Source: Rhodospirillales bacterium
Lineage (GTDB): Bacteria > Pseudomonadota > Alphaproteobacteria > ATCC43930 > CGMCC-115725
Assembly: GCA_028291405.1 (NCBI GenBank)
Contig: JAQGID010000281.1
Coordinates: 1 to 64,000 of the forward strand
Reading direction: 5' to 3'
DNA length: 64,000 bases
Shown: positions 21,718 through 29,718 of the stretch, one piece after another
Position numbering within the stretch: the first letter of the stretch is position 1
How the letters are laid out: each line of letters begins with the position of its first letter
Translations under genes and position numbers: made by a program
Notes under the pieces: generated by a model
Told to the model about the DNA's origin: nothing
The model's input: the letters and a program-made list of their open reading frames with translations, nothing else
Databases searched by the model: none

Positions 21718-22425
21718 TCAGGCGGCGTCGGCGCCCGCCAGGTCGAGCGAATAGCCGGCAGAGCGGACAGTTCGCACGAGGTCGGCCGTCTCGTTCTCGT
21801 TGAGCGCCTTGCGCAGGCGACGGATATGGACGTCGACGGTGCGCGGCTCGACGTAGACGTCGTGACCCCAGACCTGGTCGAGCAGCTGCTCGCGCGAGAA
21901 GACGCGGCCGGGATGCTGCATCAGGAAACGCAGCAGGCGGAACTCGGTCGGACCGAGATGCACCGGCTTGCCGTTGCGCGTCACGCGATGCGCCGCGAGA
22001 TCCATCGCGAGATCGGCGAACCGCAGCACCTCCTCGGCGCTCGCCGGCTTGGCACGCCGCATCACGGCGCGCAAACGCGCAATGAGCTCGCTCGGGCTGA
22101 ACGGCTTGACGACATAATCATCGGCGCCGCTGTTGAGGCCGCGGACGCGATCGCCCTCCTCGCCTCGCGCGGTCAGCATGATGATCGGCAGCGTGCGCGA
22201 GCTTGGCGAGCGGCGAATCTGCCGGCAGACCTCGATGCCCGAGACCAGCGGCAACATCCAGTCGAGCAGCACGACGTCGGGTTTGCGCTCGGCGATCTGG
22301 ACGAGCGCCTCTTCCCCGTCGGAGGCCTCGCAGACCGCGAACCCCTCCTTCTCGAGATTGTAGCGCAGCATGGTGACGAGGGCGGCCTCGTCCTCGACAA
22401 TGAGAACCAGCGGCTTCACGTTCAA
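21718..22425 (-). CDS. phoB: Phosphate regulon response regulator PhoB
   Basis: An OmpR-family response regulator that binds Pho boxes under phosphate starvation. The 235-aa protein has the acidic pocket Glu11/Asp12, phospho-acceptor Asp55 in 'VVLLDWMLPL', and a C-terminal winged helix ('REQLLDQVWGHDVYVEPRTVDVHIRRLRKAL'). It is the last gene of the operon and its ATG overlaps the phoU stop by 4 bases. Confidence 0.97.
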   Translation of the reverse strand: MNVKPLVLIVEDEAALVTMLRYNLEKEGFAVCEASDGEEALVQIAERKPDVVLLDWMLPLVSGIEVCRQIRRSPSSRTLPIIMLTARGEEGDRVRGLNSGADDYVVKPFSPSELIARLRAVMRRAKPASAEEVLRFADLAMDLAAHRVTRNGKPVHLGPTEFRLLRFLMQHPGRVFSREQLLDQVWGHDVYVEPRTVDVHIRRLRKALNENETADLVRTVRSAGYSLDLAGADAA

Positions 22426-23165
22426 TCCTCTTTCCCGCCGAGAGGCCGGTCGTCATCGTCCGGCTGGACCACCGCCAGGCTCGAGCGGTCGCCCTTCGGC
22501 CGCGCCTGGGTGAGCGGTTTGCCGTGCACGAGGAAGTAGACGGTCTCGGCGATGTTGGTCGCGTGATCGCCGATCCGCTCGATGTTCTTGGCCATGAACA
22601 GCAGATGCGTACAGGCGGTGATGTTGCGAGGGTCTTCCATCATGTAGGTCAGCAGCTCGCGGAAGAGGCCCGAGTACATCTCGTCGAGCTCTTCGTCGCG
22701 CGCCCAAACGACGAGCGCCCGTTCGGCGTCGCGCTCGACATAGGCGTCGAGCACGTCCTTCGTCAGCGTCTCGGCGAGCCGCGCCATGCGCGGCAGCGCG
22801 TAGACCGGCCGAACCGGGGGCGCCTGGTTGAGCGCGATCGAGCGTTTCGCGACATTCGCGGCATAGTCGCAGATGCGCTCGAGGTCGGCGGCGATGCGCA
22901 GGGCCGAGAGGATCTCGCGGAGATCGCGCGCCATCGGCTGGCGCAGCGCGAGCAGGCGAACGACGAGTCCGTCCACGTCGTGCTCGAGCTGATCGACCTG
23001 TGCATCGCCCTGCACGACCTCCGCGGCGAGATCGCTGTCGCGTTTGACGACGGCCTCGATCGCGGCGCTGAGCTGGCTTTCGGCGAGGCCGCCCATTTGG
23101 GTGATCGCATTGTTGAGCCGGCGAAGTTCGTCGTCGTAGCTCTTGATGATGTGTTCGGAGGCCAT
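22422..23165 (-). CDS. phoU: Phosphate signalling protein PhoU
   Basis: A negative regulator that links the Pst transporter to the PhoR kinase. The 247-aa protein is made of two three-helix PhoU bundles, with conserved 'LRRLNNAITQMGGLAESQLSAAIEAV' and 'DLREILSALRIAADLERICDYAANVAKRSI' plus the second-bundle 'NIERIGDHATNIAETVYFLVHG'. It lies 26 bases after pstB. Confidence 0.97.
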   Translation of the reverse strand: MASEHIIKSYDDELRRLNNAITQMGGLAESQLSAAIEAVVKRDSDLAAEVVQGDAQVDQLEHDVDGLVVRLLALRQPMARDLREILSALRIAADLERICDYAANVAKRSIALNQAPPVRPVYALPRMARLAETLTKDVLDAYVERDAERALVVWARDEELDEMYSGLFRELLTYMMEDPRNITACTHLLFMAKNIERIGDHATNIAETVYFLVHGKPLTQARPKGDRSSLAVVQPDDDDRPLGGKED

Positions 23166-23191
23166 CGAGTGTTTCCTCTCGCTGGTCCGGT

Positions 23192-24064
23192 TCAGCCGAA
23201 CCGGCCGGTGATGTAATCTTCGGTGCGTCGGTCGCGCGGCTTGGTGAAGATCGTCTCGGTCTCGTCGAACTCGACGAGCTCGCCGAGGTACATGAAGGCC
23301 GTGTAGTCGGAGCTGCGCGCCGCCTGCTGCATGTTGTGGGTCACGATGGCGATACAGTAGTCCGACTTGAGCTCGGAGATCAGCTCTTCGATCTTCTGCG
23401 TCGAGATCGGGTCGAGCGCCGAGGCCGGTTCGTCTAGCAGCAGGATCTCCGGCCGGACCGCGATGGCGCGGGCGATGCAGAGCCGCTGCTGCTGGCCGCC
23501 CGACAGGCTGAGGCCGCTCTGCTTCAGCTTGTCCTTGACTTCTTCCCAGAGCGCCGCCCGGCGCAGCGCCGATTCGACGCGCTCCTCGAGCTCGGCCGCC
23601 GGAAGCTTTTCGTAGAGCCGGATACCGAAGGCGACGTTATCGAAGATCGACATCGGGAAAGGCGTCGGTTTCTGGAAGACCATCCCGACCTTGGCGCGCA
23701 GCAGGTTCAGATCCTGGCCGGGCTCGAGGATGTTGTGGCCGTCGATGAGTATCTCGCCGGTGGCGCGCTGTCCTGGGTAGAGATCGTAGATGCGGTTGAG
23801 GGTCCGCAACAGCGTCGACTTGCCGCAGCCCGACGGCCCGATGAAGGCTGTCACGTGGCGGTCGTAAAGCGCCAGATTGATCCCGCGGACCGCCTCGAAG
23901 TCCTTATAGAAGAACGACATGTCGCGAATGACGACCTTCTCGACAAGATCCGGCCTGGCCTGACCCTCGGGCTCGGTCGCCCTGGCCTTGACCTCGATGC
24001 GCGGCGCGCCGAGCGTGGCGTTCGAAGGCGCGGCGCCTGTCGTAGCGTGCTGCTGGGCGTTCAT
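23192..24064 (-). CDS. pstB: Phosphate ABC transporter ATP-binding protein PstB
   Basis: ATPase of the high-affinity phosphate importer. The 290-aa protein has Walker A 'GPSGCGKST', signature '[14 protein letters not shown]' and Walker B '[14 protein letters not shown]'. About 45 extra N-terminal residues precede the conserved '[17 protein letters not shown]'. The ORF track extends it to 24496, but that is a shadow of pstA. The ATG at 24062-24064 overlaps the pstA stop by 4 bases. Confidence 0.96.
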   Translation of the reverse strand: MNAQQHATTGAAPSNATLGAPRIEVKARATEPEGQARPDLVEKVVIRDMSFFYKDFEAVRGINLALYDRHVTAFIGPSGCGKSTLLRTLNRIYDLYPGQRATGEILIDGHNILEPGQDLNLLRAKVGMVFQKPTPFPMSIFDNVAFGIRLYEKLPAAELEERVESALRRAALWEEVKDKLKQSGLSLSGGQQQRLCIARAIAVRPEILLLDEPASALDPISTQKIEELISELKSDYCIAIVTHNMQQAARSSDYTAFMYLGELVEFDETETIFTKPRDRRTEDYITGRFG

Positions 24065-24915
24065 CGGCTGAAACTGCTCCATGTGGCGACGATTCGCGCC
24101 GTGATGTTGAGGATCAGGATGGTGAAAGTGATCAGCAGCGCACCGCCCCAGGCGAGGCTTTGCCAGTCCGCGTAGGGACTCATCGCGAATTGGAAGATGA
24201 CGACTGGCAGGTTCGCCATCGGCGCGTTCAGGTTCGTCGTCCAGAATTGATTGTTCAGCGCCGTGAAGAGCAGCGGCGCCGTCTCGCCGGCGATGCGCGC
24301 GATGGCGAGCATGATGCCGGTCAGCATGCCCTGCATCGCGGCGCGATAGGCGACCGTCACGATCACCTTCCACTTCGGTGCGCCGAGCGCGGTCGCCGCC
24401 TCGCGCAACCCATTCGGGACCAGCGTCAGCATGTCCTCGGTCGTGCGAACGACGACCGGCACGACGAGGATGGCAAGAGCGACCGAGCCGGCCCAACCCG
24501 AGAAATGCCCCATCTGCAACACCATGATGTCGTAGACGAAGAGGCCGACGATGATCGACGGCGCGCTGAGCAGGATGTCGTTGATAAAGCGGACGACACC
24601 GGCGATCCGACTGTGCTGCCCGTATTCCGCGAGATAGGTTCCCGCCATGATTCCGACCGGCGCGCCGATGAGCGTGCCGATGACGGTCATCAGGATGCTG
24701 CCCATGATCGGATTGAGCAATCCGCCCTTGCTGCCCGGCGGCGGCGTCATCTGCGTGAAGAGCGTCGGGCCGAGTGCCGACAGGCCATTAAGCAGCAACT
24801 CGTAGAGAATGACGAAGAGCCAGGCGACGGCGATGGTCGTGGCCGCCAGCGCGGCGGCGACCAGCAGCATGTTGGCGCGCTTGCGGCGGGCGTAGATTGG
24901 AGAGACGGCGCTCAT
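24061..24915 (-). CDS. pstA: Phosphate ABC transporter permease PstA
   Basis: A 284-aa inner-membrane permease with six predicted hydrophobic segments and the Pst-type signature '[30 protein letters not shown]' and the EAA-like loop '[27 protein letters not shown]'. It pairs with PstC to form the phosphate channel. The start overlaps the pstC stop by 4 bases. Confidence 0.96.
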   Translation of the reverse strand: MSAVSPIYARRKRANMLLVAAALAATTIAVAWLFVILYELLLNGLSALGPTLFTQMTPPPGSKGGLLNPIMGSILMTVIGTLIGAPVGIMAGTYLAEYGQHSRIAGVVRFINDILLSAPSIIVGLFVYDIMVLQMGHFSGWAGSVALAILVVPVVVRTTEDMLTLVPNGLREAATALGAPKWKVIVTVAYRAAMQGMLTGIMLAIARIAGETAPLLFTALNNQFWTTNLNAPMANLPVVIFQFAMSPYADWQSLAWGGALLITFTILILNITARIVATWSSFSR

Positions 24916-25874
24916 GTCCCGGCCCTCTTCGACATCTGTACCAGCATCAGCTTGGCGATCGCCAGCACGATGAAGGTGATCACGAAGAGGATGAAGCCGA
25001 GCGCGAAGAGCGACGACAGGTAGAGATCGCCGACCGCCTCGGTGAATTCATTGGCGAGCGAGGCGGAGATCGTCGTTCCTGGCGCTAGGATCGAGGTCTG
25101 CACGCGATGCGCATTGCCGATCACGAAGGTGACCGCCATCGTCTCGCCGAGGGCGCGGCCGAGGCCGAGCATGATGCCGCCGACGACGCCGATGCGGGTG
25201 AAGGGCAGCACGACCTGCCACATGACCTCCCAGGTCGTCGAGCCGAGCCCGTAGGCCGATTCCTTCAGGATCAGCGGCACGGTCTCGAAGACGTCGCGCA
25301 TGATCGAGGAGATGAACGGAAGCACCATGATGCCGAGGATGATGCCGGCAGTCAGGATCCCGATGCCGAGCGGCGGTCCCGCGAAGAATCTCCCGATCCC
25401 CGGGACGTTTCCGAGCGTGTTGACGATCGCCGGCTCGACGTAGGACTGCATGAAGGGGGCGAAGACGAAGAGGCCCCAGATGCCGTAGATGATGCTGGGC
25501 ACGGCGGCGAGCAATTCGATGATCGTCGAGAGCGGCCGTTTCAGCCAGACCGGGCAGAGCTCGGTGATGAAGACGGCGACTCCGAAGGCCAGCGGGATGC
25601 CGATCAGCATCGCGATGGCCGAGGTCAGGAGCGTGCCGACGATCGGCGCCAGGGCGCCGAATTTGTCGGTGACCGGGTTCCACGAATCGGTGAGGAGAAA
25701 GCCGAAGCCGAAATGTCCGAGCGCCGGCAGGGCGCCATGCACCAGCGCGATCATCACGCCGCTGAGGATGACGAGGACGAGGACCGCGAAGAAGGTCGCG
25801 ACGCCGCGAAAGAGGGGATCGCCGATCTTGCCGTTCGAGCTTCTGGGTAACTGACGTGCTGCGATGTCGGTCAC
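24912..25874 (-). CDS. pstC: Phosphate ABC transporter permease PstC
   Basis: The 320-aa partner permease of PstA, with the N-terminal membrane segment '[20 protein letters not shown]', the conserved '[30 protein letters not shown]' and the EAA-like loop '[22 protein letters not shown]'. Its ATG follows the pstS gene after 61 bases that contain a perfect 24-base palindrome. Confidence 0.96.
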   Translation of the reverse strand: MTDIAARQLPRSSNGKIGDPLFRGVATFFAVLVLVILSGVMIALVHGALPALGHFGFGFLLTDSWNPVTDKFGALAPIVGTLLTSAIAMLIGIPLAFGVAVFITELCPVWLKRPLSTIIELLAAVPSIIYGIWGLFVFAPFMQSYVEPAIVNTLGNVPGIGRFFAGPPLGIGILTAGIILGIMVLPFISSIMRDVFETVPLILKESAYGLGSTTWEVMWQVVLPFTRIGVVGGIMLGLGRALGETMAVTFVIGNAHRVQTSILAPGTTISASLANEFTEAVGDLYLSSLFALGFILFVITFIVLAIAKLMLVQMSKRAGT

Positions 25875-25897
25875 GAGGCGATCCCGAAAAGAGGTGC

Positions 25898-25921
25898 GGC
25901 GGGAGGAGATCTCCTCCCGCC
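25898..25921 (-). repeat. Perfect palindrome between pstS and pstC
   Basis: GGCGGGAGGAGA is followed directly by TCTCCTCCCGCC, a 24-base perfect inverted repeat in the pstS-pstC gap. In binding-protein operons such intercistronic hairpins stabilise the upstream message or cause partial termination, so that the binding protein is made in excess over the permeases. That role is inferred here from position. Confidence 0.65.
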
Positions 25922-25935
25922 GTTCTCGAGGCTGC

Positions 25936-26994
25936 TTACGAGGCCGGACCGGCGAAGATGGGCTTGCCGTCGGGGCCCTTGATCTGCGTCTTCCAGGTAT
26001 CCTCGACGAGCTTGACGACCGGATCCGGCATCGGAACGTAGTCGAGCTCTTCGGCCATCTTCTGGCCGTTGTGATAGGACCAGTCGAAGAACTGCAGCAC
26101 CTGCTTGGCGACCTCGGGCTTGTCCTGCTGCTTGTACATCAGGATGAAGCTGGCGCCGGTGATCGGCCAGCTCTGCTTGCCGGGCTGATCGGTCAGCAGG
26201 AGATAGAAGCCGGGCGCGTTCTTCCAATCGGCATTCGCTGCGGCGGCCTGGAAGGAGGACGCATCCGGCTTGTTGTAGACGCCTTCCTTATTGGCGAGCA
26301 GCGTGTAGGCCATCTTGTTCTGCAGCGCGTAGGCGTACTCGACGTAGCCGATCGAGCCGTCGGTGCGGGTGACGTTCGCAGCGACGCCCTCGTTGCCCTT
26401 GCCGCCAAGACCGACCGGCCATTCGACCGCGGTGTTCGAGCCGACCTTTTCCTTCCACTCCGGGCTGACCTTCGAGAGGTAGTCGGTGAAGATGAACGTC
26501 GTGCCCGATCCGTCCGAGCGATGCACGACGGCGATCGCCTGGTCGGGCAGCTTGAGGCCGGGATTGAGCTTGGTGAGCGCCGGGTCATTCCACTTGGTGA
26601 TCTTGCCGAGGTAGATGTCGGCGAGCGTCGGCCCGTCGAGCTTCATCTTGCCGCTCTCGATGCCCTTGACGTTGATCGCCGCGACCTCGCCGCCCATGAT
26701 CATCGGGAACTGCAGCAGACCGGATTTCTCGAGCTCCTCGGCCTTGAGCGGCATGTCGGAAGCGCCGAAATCGACGGTCTTGCTCTGAATCTGCTTGATG
26801 CCGCCGCCCGAGCCGATCGACTGATAGTTCATCGCGATCCCGGTCTTCGCCTTGAAGGCCTCGGCCCATTTGGCATAGATCGGATACGGGAAGGTCGCGC
26901 CGGCGCCGGAAATTTCCGCTGCTTGCACGTGGGTCGCGGCTGCCATCGTTGCGGCAACGAGCGCACCCATCAATGCGGTGCTGTAGCGTACCAT
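25936..26994 (-). CDS. pstS: Phosphate ABC transporter substrate-binding protein PstS
   Basis: Periplasmic phosphate receptor. The 352-aa protein has a signal peptide ('ALMGALVAATMAAATHVQAAEISGAG'), the phosphate-loop motifs 'GAGATFPYPIYAKWAEAF' and 'SIGSGGGIKQI', and 'VHRSDGSGTTFIFTDYLS'. It is the first gene after the Pho box and the likely most highly induced member of the operon. Confidence 0.97.
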   Translation of the reverse strand: MVRYSTALMGALVAATMAAATHVQAAEISGAGATFPYPIYAKWAEAFKAKTGIAMNYQSIGSGGGIKQIQSKTVDFGASDMPLKAEELEKSGLLQFPMIMGGEVAAINVKGIESGKMKLDGPTLADIYLGKITKWNDPALTKLNPGLKLPDQAIAVVHRSDGSGTTFIFTDYLSKVSPEWKEKVGSNTAVEWPVGLGGKGNEGVAANVTRTDGSIGYVEYAYALQNKMAYTLLANKEGVYNKPDASSFQAAAANADWKNAPGFYLLLTDQPGKQSWPITGASFILMYKQQDKPEVAKQVLQFFDWSYHNGQKMAEELDYVPMPDPVVKLVEDTWKTQIKGPDGKPIFAGPAS

Positions 26995-27077
26995 TCGGAG
27001 TCTCCTCGTGGGAATGTTCGGCGGCGCCGAGAGCGCCTCCGTCCCGCTGTCTGATAGACATGGTAGGCGGCGATCCT

Positions 27078-27106
27078 ATGACAAATATGTTTCAGTTTGA
27101 TGACGA
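27078..27106 (-). promoter_or_regulatory. Pho box in front of pstS
   Basis: The minus strand shows three 7-base units with 4-base spacers: TCGTCAT-caaa-CTGAAAC-atat-TTGTCAT. This fits the PhoB-binding pattern of CTGTCAT-like direct repeats at 11-base intervals. A possible -10 (TACCAT) follows 12 bases after the last unit. The box overlaps the last codons of phoR, so pstS has its own PhoB-driven promoter inside the phoR 3' end. Confidence 0.7.
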
Positions 27107-28516
27107 TCGGCCGTCACCGCCCTCGCGGCCGACGACAGCCTCGGCCGTTGCGGCACGGAGCGAGACCGTAAAGACAGATCCTTCGCCGAGCTCGCTGGTA
27201 ATTTCGAGGCGGCCGCGGTGCCGGTTGATGATGTGCTTGACGATCGCGAGGCCGAGCCCGGTGCCGCCCATCGCCCGCGAGCGCGCTGTATCGACCCGGT
27301 AGAATCGCTCGGTCAGACGCGGCAAATGCTCGCGTGCGATGCCCTCGCCATGATCGCGCACCGCGATGGCGACCAGCGGCGCCGCCGCGTCGCGGCGCGG
27401 CGGCAGCCGGCTGGTGACCTCGATCACGGTCCCCTCGCGCCCGTATTTGATCGCATTCTCGAGAAGATTCTGAAAGACCTGCGCGAGCTCGTCGGGATCG
27501 CCTTGCGCATCGGGGAGATCGGATGGCAGATCGAGGGCGATCCGCATGCCGCGCGCCTTGGCGCGGAACTCGAGCGTCGCGCTGACGCTGCCGATGACGT
27601 GGCGGAGATTGGCGCGGCCGGTCGGCGTCACGTGCTCGTTCATCTCGATTCGCGACAGCGACAGGAGATCCTCGATCAGCCGCGCCATCCGCGACGCCTG
27701 CTCGTGCATGATCGTGAGGAAGCGATCCTCCGCATCGCGATCCTCGCGGGCGGGGCCGCGCAGCGTCTCGATGAAGCCGAGCAGCGTCGCGAGCGGCGTG
27801 CGCAGCTCATGGCTGGCGTTGGCGACGAAATCGGCGCGCATCTGCTCGCTGCGCTTGGTGGCGGTCAGATCGTGCAGCGTCAGAATGACGGCACCGCCGT
27901 CGACGTTCGCGGCGAAGGGTGCCAGCCGCGCGCTGAACTGCCGCTCGACTGGCAGGTTCATCGTCAGCTCGACGTTTCGCTCGCCGTCGCCGCGCAGCAC
28001 CGCATCGGCCGCGCCGAGAATCGCCGGGTTGCGCAGCACTGCCGCGAGATCGCGACCGACGAGATTGCTGCCGAACATGTCCGCCGCTGCCGCGTTGGCG
28101 CGGACGATGGTGCGGCGCTGATCAAGCAGCAGCACCGGATCCGGCAAGGCGGCGAGCACTGCCAAGGTCGCCGCCAGCTCGGCCTCGCGCTCGACGAGGC
28201 GATGACGCCAAGTCCGGGTCAATCGGAGGATCGCGATCCACAATTCGGTGACGATGGGGCTCGCGCTGCGCACCAGCGGCGCCGCGCCGTCGTGATCGGT
28301 CATCGCCTCGATCGCCTGCCGCAGCTCGCCGAGGCCGCGAGCCACCGGCACGACCAACAGAACGAGAACAACGAAGACTCCGAGTTCCGCGAGCAACGCG
28401 AGGTCGAGCGAGAGTGCTCCGCCGACCACCAGCAAAATAAAGGCGATGAGGCTCGGCGCGGCAGCAAGGCCGGCTACCAGTAAGATGCGCGACAGAGGAA
28501 TTGGTTGATTTGTCAG
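27092..28516 (-). CDS. phoR: Phosphate regulon sensor histidine kinase PhoR
   Basis: Membrane kinase that phosphorylates PhoB. It has a two-helix N-terminal hairpin, a PAS domain ('LAALPDPVLLLDQRRTIVRANAAAADMFG'), HisKA with His in 'ASHELRTPLATLLGF', and HATPase motifs 'NLLENAIKYG', 'DHGEGI' and 'GGTGLGLAIVKHI'. The ORF track starts at a TTG (28435), which would cut through the first membrane helix. The frame is open further, and a CTG at 28516, five bases after GAGG and about 19 bases from a predicted start site, restores 'PLSRILLVAGLAAAPSLIAFILLVV' (474 aa). No ATG or GTG exists upstream in frame. Confidence 0.92.
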   Translation of the reverse strand: MTNQPIPLSRILLVAGLAAAPSLIAFILLVVGGALSLDLALLAELGVFVVLVLLVVPVARGLGELRQAIEAMTDHDGAAPLVRSASPIVTELWIAILRLTRTWRHRLVEREAELAATLAVLAALPDPVLLLDQRRTIVRANAAAADMFGSNLVGRDLAAVLRNPAILGAADAVLRGDGERNVELTMNLPVERQFSARLAPFAANVDGGAVILTLHDLTATKRSEQMRADFVANASHELRTPLATLLGFIETLRGPAREDRDAEDRFLTIMHEQASRMARLIEDLLSLSRIEMNEHVTPTGRANLRHVIGSVSATLEFRAKARGMRIALDLPSDLPDAQGDPDELAQVFQNLLENAIKYGREGTVIEVTSRLPPRRDAAAPLVAIAVRDHGEGIAREHLPRLTERFYRVDTARSRAMGGTGLGLAIVKHIINRHRGRLEITSELGEGSVFTVSLRAATAEAVVGREGGDGRSSSN

Positions 28517-28541
28517 CGGAGCCTCGCGACGACGTTCGGGC

Positions 28542-28572
28542 AGTATAAGTAGGTGGGGAAGAGGGGGGTCAA
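28542..28572 (-). promoter_or_regulatory. Candidate sigma-70 promoter for phoR
   Basis: The minus strand has TTGACC and TATACT, each one base from consensus, with a 19-base spacer. The predicted start site near 28535 gives a short leader ending at GAGG plus the CTG start proposed for phoR. Confidence 0.5.
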
Positions 28573-28613
28573 GCGGGCGATTTACTGCATCAGTCGCCGT
28601 AAAATTTCTGGCG

Positions 28614-28629
28614 TTAACCAGTTATCAAC
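28614..28629 (+). promoter_or_regulatory. CtrA-like site
   Basis: TTAA-CCAGTTA-TCAAC matches the cell-cycle regulator motif TTAA-N7-TTAAC with one mismatch. It sits between the divergent phoR and histone-like genes, about 75 bases upstream of the TATAAA box. A single degenerate site is weak evidence. Confidence 0.25.
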
Positions 28630-28690
28630 CAAATCTAGCGATTTTTTTGGTTCGGCCGCAAGATATGGCGCGACTATCGCTCCACGATCA

Positions 28691-28698
28691 TGTATAAA
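28691..28698 (+). promoter_or_regulatory. Extended -10 promoter element for the histone-like gene
   Basis: TGTATAAA lies 32 bases before the ATG at 28730. There is no good -35 at 17 bases, but the TG directly before TATAAA and the AT-rich upstream sequence favour a promoter here. Confidence 0.4.
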
Positions 28699-28729
28699 AG
28701 GCCGTTCACTCGCCCTAGTGGGGGACAAC

Positions 28730-28963
28730 ATGGCACCAGTAAAGTCGACAGTGAAGAAGACAGTGAAGAAGGCGGCGCCGAAGAAGGCGCCGGCGAAGAA
28801 GGCTCCGGCTAAGGCCGCCGCGAGCAAGCCGGCCGCGAAGAAGGCGACCCCGGCGAAGAAGGCAGCTCCGGCGAAGAAGCCGGCAGCAGCCAAGAAGCCG
28901 GCCGCCAAGAAAGCGGCTCCGGCGAAGAAGGTTGCTGCCAAGAAGGCGCCGGCGAAGAAGTAG
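28730..28963 (+). CDS. Histone H1-like Lys/Ala/Pro-rich protein
   Basis: A 77-aa protein made almost only of Lys, Ala and Pro in units such as KKAPAKK and KPAAKK, with no hydrophobic core. It resembles the C-terminal tails of eukaryotic histone H1 and bacterial AlgP/Hc1-like or HU-tail proteins, and probably binds and condenses DNA without folding. The ATG at 28730 follows GGGGGAC and a near-perfect -10 box; the ORF track extension to 28553 overlaps the promoter and is unlikely. A strong hairpin follows. Confidence 0.85.
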   Translation: MAPVKSTVKKTVKKAAPKKAPAKKAPAKAAASKPAAKKATPAKKAAPAKKPAAAKKPAAKKAAPAKKVAAKKAPAKK

Positions 28964-29052
28964 TCGCCGGACCTTCGAGCGTAAGTCAGGGCGGTACGTC
29001 GTTCGTGCCGGAACGCGCCGCCCACTAAAGAGTATCCGGCGCAGACTACCTT

Positions 29053-29082
29053 GATCGGGCGGCAGTCACGTGCCGCCCGATC
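29053..29082 (+). terminator. Strong terminator after the histone-like gene
   Basis: GATCGGGCGGCA and TGCCGCCCGATC form a perfect 12-bp stem with a 6-base loop, followed by the moderately T-rich TTCGTTT. It also lies between this gene and the convergent hypothetical gene ending at 29132, so it may act in both directions. Confidence 0.8.
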
Positions 29083-29131
29083 TTCGTTTCCGCCGCCATC
29101 TTCGCGTCGGCACCGACGCTCATGACGATCC

Positions 29132-29647
29132 TCAGATCGGCGAGCGCCCATGGATGTGCACGTTCTGGCCGCCCGCCGCGGCGAGGATGCGGGTCGCCCG
29201 GATCTCGCGGTCGTCGTCGGCGCAACGCACCCAGAGCAGCACGGCCCCCGCTGCGAGCGCCGCCGCGAATTCTTCGCTGTGCGGCCTGGTCGTGTAGCGA
29301 TCGAGCACCTCCTTGAGCGCGGCGCCGCCGAGCCCGGCGGCGACCAGCGCGCCGAGGCCGGCGGCGATCGGCCCGCCCGACAGCAGCACGATGCCGGCGA
29401 CGGTGAGCGGTCCGACCCATTTGATCTCGTCCGTGAGACCGGCCGGCAGCCAGGGATGCGGCTCCTTGGGATAGCCGGCGAGGCTGCCCGCGGCATCGAG
29501 CGAATCATGACGCGCGAGGACAGACAGATCGGTCGGCTCGAACCCGGCGGCGAAGAGCTCGCCGACGGCGGCTTGGAAATGCTCCCGATCGGCGAAGGAG
29601 GCGACCGCCTCGCGGACGATCGGAAACTTCTCGGTCGGTTCGGCCAT
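29132..29647 (-). CDS. Hypothetical protein with glycine-rich hydrophobic helices
   Basis: A 171-aa protein. Residues 1-60 look like a soluble domain ('VASFADREHFQAAVGELFAAGFEPTDLSVLAR') of the type seen in general-stress proteins related to DUF1269/GsiB-17M. Two hydrophobic glycine-rich helices follow ('VAGIVLLSGGPIAAGLGALVAAGLGGAALKEVL'), then a short C-terminal domain. The ATG at 29645-29647 follows GGGAG; the ORF track extension to 29845 overlaps mutS. It is divergent from mutS. Function unknown; a stress role is only a guess. Confidence 0.7.
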   Translation of the reverse strand: MAEPTEKFPIVREAVASFADREHFQAAVGELFAAGFEPTDLSVLARHDSLDAAGSLAGYPKEPHPWLPAGLTDEIKWVGPLTVAGIVLLSGGPIAAGLGALVAAGLGGAALKEVLDRYTTRPHSEEFAAALAAGAVLLWVRCADDDREIRATRILAAAGGQNVHIHGRSPI

Positions 29648-29718
29648 GTCAAACTCCCTTTGCGTTCCGCGCCGCGGTGCGGGCGTGGTAGGTTCCTCCG
29701 GCATCGCGACCGCGACCC

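Noticed and set aside
28730-28963. Possible CRISPR or tandem DNA repeat
   Set aside because: The repetition (aagaaggcgccg-like units) is codon repetition of a Lys/Ala/Pro protein; no spacers or constant repeat length. No CRISPR array was seen anywhere in the window.
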